This document shows positions 59,161 through 64,000 of a DNA stretch of 64,000 nucleotides, in pieces. Numbering within the stretch: position 1 is the stretch's first letter; the number at the start of each line of letters is the position of its first letter. The notes under the pieces were generated by a model. That model made no database searches and was not told where the DNA came from. It worked only from the letters and a program-made list of their open reading frames with translations. The DNA is taken from the NCBI GenBank assembly GCA_025267735.1, contig CM046301.1, positions 52,285,872-52,349,871 on the forward strand, in the 5' to 3' direction. The translations under genes were made by a program, and so were the position numbers. This DNA is from Mactra quadrangularis (taxonomy: Eukaryota > Mollusca > Bivalvia > Venerida > Mactridae).

Positions 59161-59322
59161 AAATTCCATTCAACATATATTAACCCTGCTGATTTAAATA
59201 TTCAATACAGTACTTAAATCATGTCGTTAAGATCCTTAAAAATAGATATCAGTATCATGTACTGAGGGTATTTAAATCAGAAAGTTAATGTAAGCACCAC
59301 TAACAGTTGAATAAAATCTTAA
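59161..59322. mobile_element. Small MITE, about 162 bp
   Basis: The left 'attccattcaacatatatta' and 'ctgatttaaatat' are mirrored by 'gtatttaaatcagaaagtta' and 'cagttgaataaaat'. No ORF. Confidence 0.6.
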
Positions 59323-60054
59323 CTATACGAGTAGTTGATAGTAAAATCTTTGATATTCCAAACCTAAAAGTAGTTGTCCCAGTAAGGGTTTAAATATTGG
59401 TTATTATAAAGTCCCAATAGTTGCCACTGCTATATTTTTCTTTATAATATTTTGTAGCAGTAAGTAAAATTTGTGGTTGTCCAGAAAGTGATTGTCATGG
59501 ATGCTGCAATTTTTTCTGATCAGTATCAATTTTAAATTAGCAGAGCATTTCATTATGGAAGCATTATAAATAAGGTGATTGTATTTTATAGTGGAAATTT
59601 CAGAAATTCATCATCAACTTAAAATCATTAGATCTACAGTTTTTTATATCAATATATTTTTTATATCATTAGTAACAAACAATATTTGTCTTCCTATTAA
59701 AGTAAATTGTTCAACAAAGACGGCAGATTATCTTGATAAACAATCAATATGCAATCAAACAAGTTGACATACCCCCTGTTACTTTAACAAATAAGATGAC
59801 AAGAAGAGTTGTAGGCCATGAGTGAGTGGATTAACATGATGACTAATAAAGACCCCATATAAGTTATAAGGCCTAAAAAAAATAAAAAATTAACAGACCC
59901 AATGTGATCCAGAATGTCACTTAGTGTTATATATGAGAGGTTGTATATGAATGAAGTTCTAAATCTTTCTTTTATTTCTGACACTGTCTGATTTTCAATA
60001 TTGATAAGTAAAACAATGATTCTGAAAAACAAATTTATTTTAATGATAGAGGCG

Positions 60055-60245
60055 CATACATGTAACCCAATATAAATCCATGATCCGAACTGAGAATTGA
60101 ACCCACAACCTCTCAAGATGTAAGTGTACATTCTACAATGTCCCCATAAAAGCTAGCTTAAAGGCAAGAGACTTCAAGTGCAGTATTAGACCTCTGCTAC
60201 ATACACATATCAATAGAGTTTGGTCATGAAATACATTACCTTCAA
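60055..60245 (-). mobile_element. tRNA-derived SINE fragment
   Basis: The minus strand contains 'ttgtgggttcaattctcag' (B box GGTTCAATTCTC), and the adjacent plus strand has 'gagtttggtcatgaaataca' like the body at 56960. The two parts are in opposite relative orientation, so they may be two fragments. Confidence 0.45.
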
Positions 60246-60417
60246 ATAGGTCAGATGTCAATGACTGGTACTGATTTAAAAATAAAGTTTGGGTCTCAAG
60301 TTCTAATCAACTAATAAAAGAGAAAGGTCAATGACTGCTGCAGACTAAAAATATCATAAGGCTCTGTTAAGTCCCATAAACTAAACTAAATTTGGTAAGA
60401 AATAAATGACCAGTTAA

Positions 60418-60630
60418 ACTGGGTGTTGCCAAGAGGCTACAACCTTGGACTGGTAATCATTGAATAGCCAGCTCCGCGTTTGGTTTTTTAATCCCATCCA
60501 AACCTTTATCAAGAACCTTTATCCTACTAACTCAGTACTGGGGGACCAAAAAGCAGACTTTAAAGTTACTAATTTAGTAATTAAGGTGTAAGAACTTGTT
60601 TCAAAATCGAGCTAAAAATAAATTAGTATA
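60418..60630 (+). mobile_element. tRNA-derived SINE, family 1, copy D
   Basis: 'gactggtaatcattgaatag' and 'ccagctccgcgtttggt', then 'ccatccaaacctttatc', 'actcagtactgggggacca' and 'agaacttgtttcaaaatcga'. The B box is altered by a T-run. It has the same layout as 12330. Confidence 0.85.
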
Positions 60631-60639
60631 AAAAAACAT

Positions 60640-63005
60640 TAATTTTTTTTCTAGCCTAAGACATCATTATATCACTGATAGCTTGGATTAACTGATATAA
60701 ACTTCACCAATACTTCCCACACCTTTACAAAAATTCACCAATATGTTTTACATGGAGTCCTGTATTAGCTGTTAAATCAACTCGACTGACACATGAATGA
60801 AAATTTTATACCCCCCTGAGTAGCATGGACATTCTTTTAACAGGATCAAAATACATAAGATTTTGTAAGAAATCAATACAGTTGACATTTTGACAGGATT
60901 TCAATAGCTTTTCTTACACCAGATGTTGATCATGGTTAATATAGGATATTTACATTGTCAGAATTAATCTCAGTATTAACTCATCAGGTTAGGTTAAAGT
61001 CTCTATGATTTTTATTAGTGAAAAATACTAAAAATTGTAATAGTCAAAATTTGATAATTTTCAAGGGAGGTAATTCATAATTACTTGTGATTTTTGTTAA
61101 TTAAACCAGAGTTATCTCTCTTTGCCTATTTCATAATGCATGGATAAGTGCAACCATTGTTGTTCTTTCATCAATTTTGATTATCATTGAATTGATTAGA
61201 TGAAAAATAATAGTCAATTTTTTAAACTTACCTGGTAAACTAAAGTAGTCAGAGGGGAGTATGAATAAACCACTAAAAGAATATATTATATTTTCTAGCA
61301 TGCTTTACAATAAAATGCTAGTCAGTGAAAGTGTGTAGCAAAAATTTAAAATTTACATTTCTACTGTAGTGAAAATACAAAATGATAAGATGTAATAAAC
61401 CATGAAACAAACAGGATATTCTTCAATTAACAAAAAAATATATTCTGAACTCATTTGGCGAAATAAAAATGGATCTAAAAAATGCTTTCCCTTATTTATT
61501 ATATACCATGGAAATACAGGTATTACCTACATGAATACAGTAATTTACAGTTTTATTAACATTTTTTTTAGAAAGAATGAGCATGGCAATATATACATAG
61601 GAAGTGCAAATAGCAGTGCACTATGACCAGTTTCATGTTCTTTAGTAGTAAAATAGTCAAGTAGGATCCCAAGCTGGTATGGGGAGTGATAATTTATAAC
61701 AAGGTAATATAGTAAAATATGGTGGATGTTTTCATTTACATATTCTTAAGATTCTAAGCCTCACCAGGGAGATGCAATGAGTAGGCTGATGGCCATTATA
61801 TGACTGTAATTTGTTAGAAATGATGTCTGAGCTCATTTTAATCCAATTAGACAAGTTATCATTGAATTGCACAGCAAACAAAATTTCTGCTGATTAAACA
61901 TTTTTTTAAATCGCCAATGTGCAGAATTGATACATAAAAGATGAAGGAAATAAACAAACTCCAAATGTTTTTAACCTGAGTTGCATGTTGCAAATTTTTA
62001 AAGAGTCAAATTTTTATTTTTTAATAAAACGATAAAAATCATCGAGAATGTAATACAAAAATATGGAACAAAATGTTTCAATATGAATTTGATATACAAG
62101 TATGTGTATACAAGTAACTTAAAATCAAATAAACAAATTGTTAAAAACCATTTACCGGAGGCACTCAAGATGGTCGAAAGGATTTGTGCTCTGATCTGAA
62201 GGATTTGTGCTCTGATACGAAGGGCTAGAGTTTGGATACTTTCATTCATAAGCTTGTAACAAGAGCCTACTTATATGGAGAAGTTTACTGATAGTACACA
62301 GTACCATCAAAGTAATGTATAACTTGTGACTTTAATATTAATTGAATAATAATGAGTATATTTAGATTATTTAATTAATCTAAATGGAATATAAAGTTGT
62401 ATGTTTGTACATATTATATTATATACTTAAATAGTTATGGCATATATTTATGGGTATATGTTAAAATTTAGGTCATCTTCGTCATTGAAGAGCACTCCTT
62501 TCAATATGAGTAATTTGTAAATTCACTATTACTAAAAAAAGGAGACTTTGTTTTCAATATATGATGAGCACAGGAGTATCCAGCAAGCCAGTTGGTGGGT
62601 CAAGAAATAGTTACCTTTGACTTACAACTAATAAAGATGACAAAACGTAGGACAAAATGTTGTTTTTGACCCACATAAATTAATGAAAATGGCTAAAAGA
62701 CCTATATTTTCAAAAGTGAAGGCCAATATTTGTCTAACATTCATTTCTTCTCACATTTTGTAAGTTATACCCAATTATACATAAATGGAACACTATGATC
62801 ATATCTGAATCTTTCCCTGATTAGTTCACAAAAAGTTAACTTTTCTAAATGACATAATTGTTAATTTTTCAATACCTGCTGAGGCCATAAATCAAAGGGT
62901 AACAGCTGGAGACAAGTAAGCCATCAACTGTACAATGACATTGGTATATATTTTCAAATAAATACTCAATAATAATTATATTTTATAATATTCGAGCCCT
63001 GGTAT
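60640..63005. other. Mostly non-coding stretch with two weak micro-exon candidates
   Basis: No gene is secured. On the minus strand, 62905-62876 (30 nt) and 61272-61232 (41 nt) each have good AG and GT borders and join in an open frame reading 'CYPLIYGLSSGLFILPSDYF'. No family is recognised and no flanking exon was confirmed. Confidence 0.2.
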
Positions 63006-63011
63006 CACAAG

Positions 63012-63155
63012 TCTATTAGTGTTACATTTCAAAAATATCAAAATTCATTTTTTGTCAGTTCCCCGCAAGACTGTCAGACTGTAGTAATTGCATTGCATTA
63101 TAGAGTGAGTTACTACAGTCTTGCAGGCAAACCTTGAAATGTAATAAAACATCAT
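63012..63155. repeat. Foldback element, about 140 bp
   Basis: Outer 'tattagtgttacatttcaa' pairs with 'ttgaaatgtaata', and inner 'cgcaagactgtcagactgta' with 'ctacagtcttgcagg'. No ORF. Confidence 0.6.
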
Positions 63156-63159
63156 AATT

Positions 63160-63825
63160 TAGAAAATTAACTCATTCTTGCATTCACTCACTGTTAAGTT
63201 TTGAATAAATTACCCAAAAAGTAAAAAACATAACTCAATATATATATTAGAAAAACTAACATATTTGCATAATTTAATCTCCCTCAACCAATAAAACTAT
63301 TTTTCACTAAACACTTCAAGATTTATACAAAAAATAAAAAAAAACCTCAAACATAAAAGTAAACAAAAGAAAAAACAGTATGAGATAAAAATCAACAAAT
63401 GTTTTCAATAATTTCCCAGCATATTTATGACTATACTATATAATTTGTTATGCAGTCATGAAAAACATGATCAGACTGTATATAGTTCCAACAAGACACA
63501 CAGTCTCCAAGACCCAACAGGAACAAATATGAAAAACATACAATTAAAGCAAGCACTAATTAGTTGTACAATTTATTGTTTCATTTTTTCTCATAAAGTT
63601 ATCTCACATCAAAAATCAACTATTTTTTCAACAGTATATTACCATAATAATTTATCATGCATGAAATCTCAATTATTTTTCAATTAATTGTATTATAATC
63701 ATGATCTAGATAATGTATAAAAGGTCAGAGGTCAAGGTCAATACATTTTATAATTATGCACAATAATTGTAACCTGGGAAATTTTAGACGATTACTACTA
63801 CTTTTACTACCAATTCATTTTAGCT
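63160..63825. other. Non-coding AT-rich stretch
   Basis: The plus-strand open frame at 63427-63687 has no domain. No other feature is seen. Confidence 0.35.
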
Positions 63826-64000
63826 AAATTGTGAAACAAATTCTAACAACTCAGATTAATCACTTTCAAGTCCACTTCCTGGTCCCGCAGTACTGAGCTA
63901 GTAGGATAAAGTTTCTTCCTCAAGGAAACAATGGGGTAGGTTTTTAATGAGATTTGAATCATCATGGAGCTGGCTATCTAGTGATTAGCAGAAAATTGAG
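63826..64000 (-). mobile_element. tRNA-derived SINE, family 1, copy E (reaches window edge)
   Basis: Reverse complement of family 1: 'ttgtgaaacaaattctaaca' (tail side), 'tcactttcaagtccacttcc', 'tactgagctagtaggataaa', 'caatggggtaggtttttaat' and 'agctggctatctagtgatta' (head side). The head runs into the end of the window. Confidence 0.8.

Overview
The window is AT-rich, intron-dense eukaryotic nuclear DNA. Genes have short exons with GT-AG introns, and the space between them is packed with SINEs, MITEs and tandem repeats. The RCE1 and TIMM50 homologues, the jockey/CR1-type retrotransposon with a TTA tail, the many tRNA-derived SINEs and the short dispersed repeats suggest a lophotrochozoan, most likely a mollusc. 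That placement is inferred from repeat style and was not tested by a search.

Two complete protein-coding genes can be rebuilt exon by exon. A nine-exon RCE1 gene (type II CAAX prenyl endopeptidase, 289 aa) runs on the minus strand from 46722 to 35191. A ten-exon TIMM50 gene (receptor subunit of the mitochondrial TIM23 translocase, 379 aa) runs on the plus strand from 46793 to 54215. They are head to head, with only 70 bp between the two start codons, so they probably share one bidirectional promoter. A third, unidentified minus-strand gene is supported by two in-phase exons (24722-25018 and 21166-21245).

Layout: 1-12300 holds no recognisable gene, but has foldback elements, a GGAAT/AGAAT pentamer satellite, a TC microsatellite and dispersed repeats. 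A 5'-truncated non-LTR retrotransposon with an intact 727-codon reverse transcriptase frame lies at about 12690-15606. From 16000 to 21000 there are two minisatellites (about 37 bp and 36 bp units) and small MITEs. From 21000 to 35000 there is the unidentified gene, three Tc1/mariner-type MITEs with matching termini, a SINE with a dimeric tRNA-like head, and an internally deleted mariner whose remaining transposase has in-frame stops. From 35000 to 54200 lie RCE1 and TIMM50, whose introns carry most of the youngest insertions: a 1.2 kb element with 300 bp inverted repeats and a perfect 8-bp target duplication, an 860-bp element with tandem 'GGACAACTCAACCCG' motifs at its ends and an 8-bp duplication, a SINE with a perfect 12-bp duplication, a 61-bp-arm palindrome, and two of three near-identical 270-bp repeats. 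From 54200 to 64000 there are mostly repeats, SINE copies and a few weak exon candidates.

The two identified genes act in unrelated processes: RCE1 in ER processing of prenylated CAAX proteins, TIMM50 in mitochondrial protein import. They are linked here only by their shared promoter region. No virus, CRISPR array, bacterial system or rRNA gene was seen.
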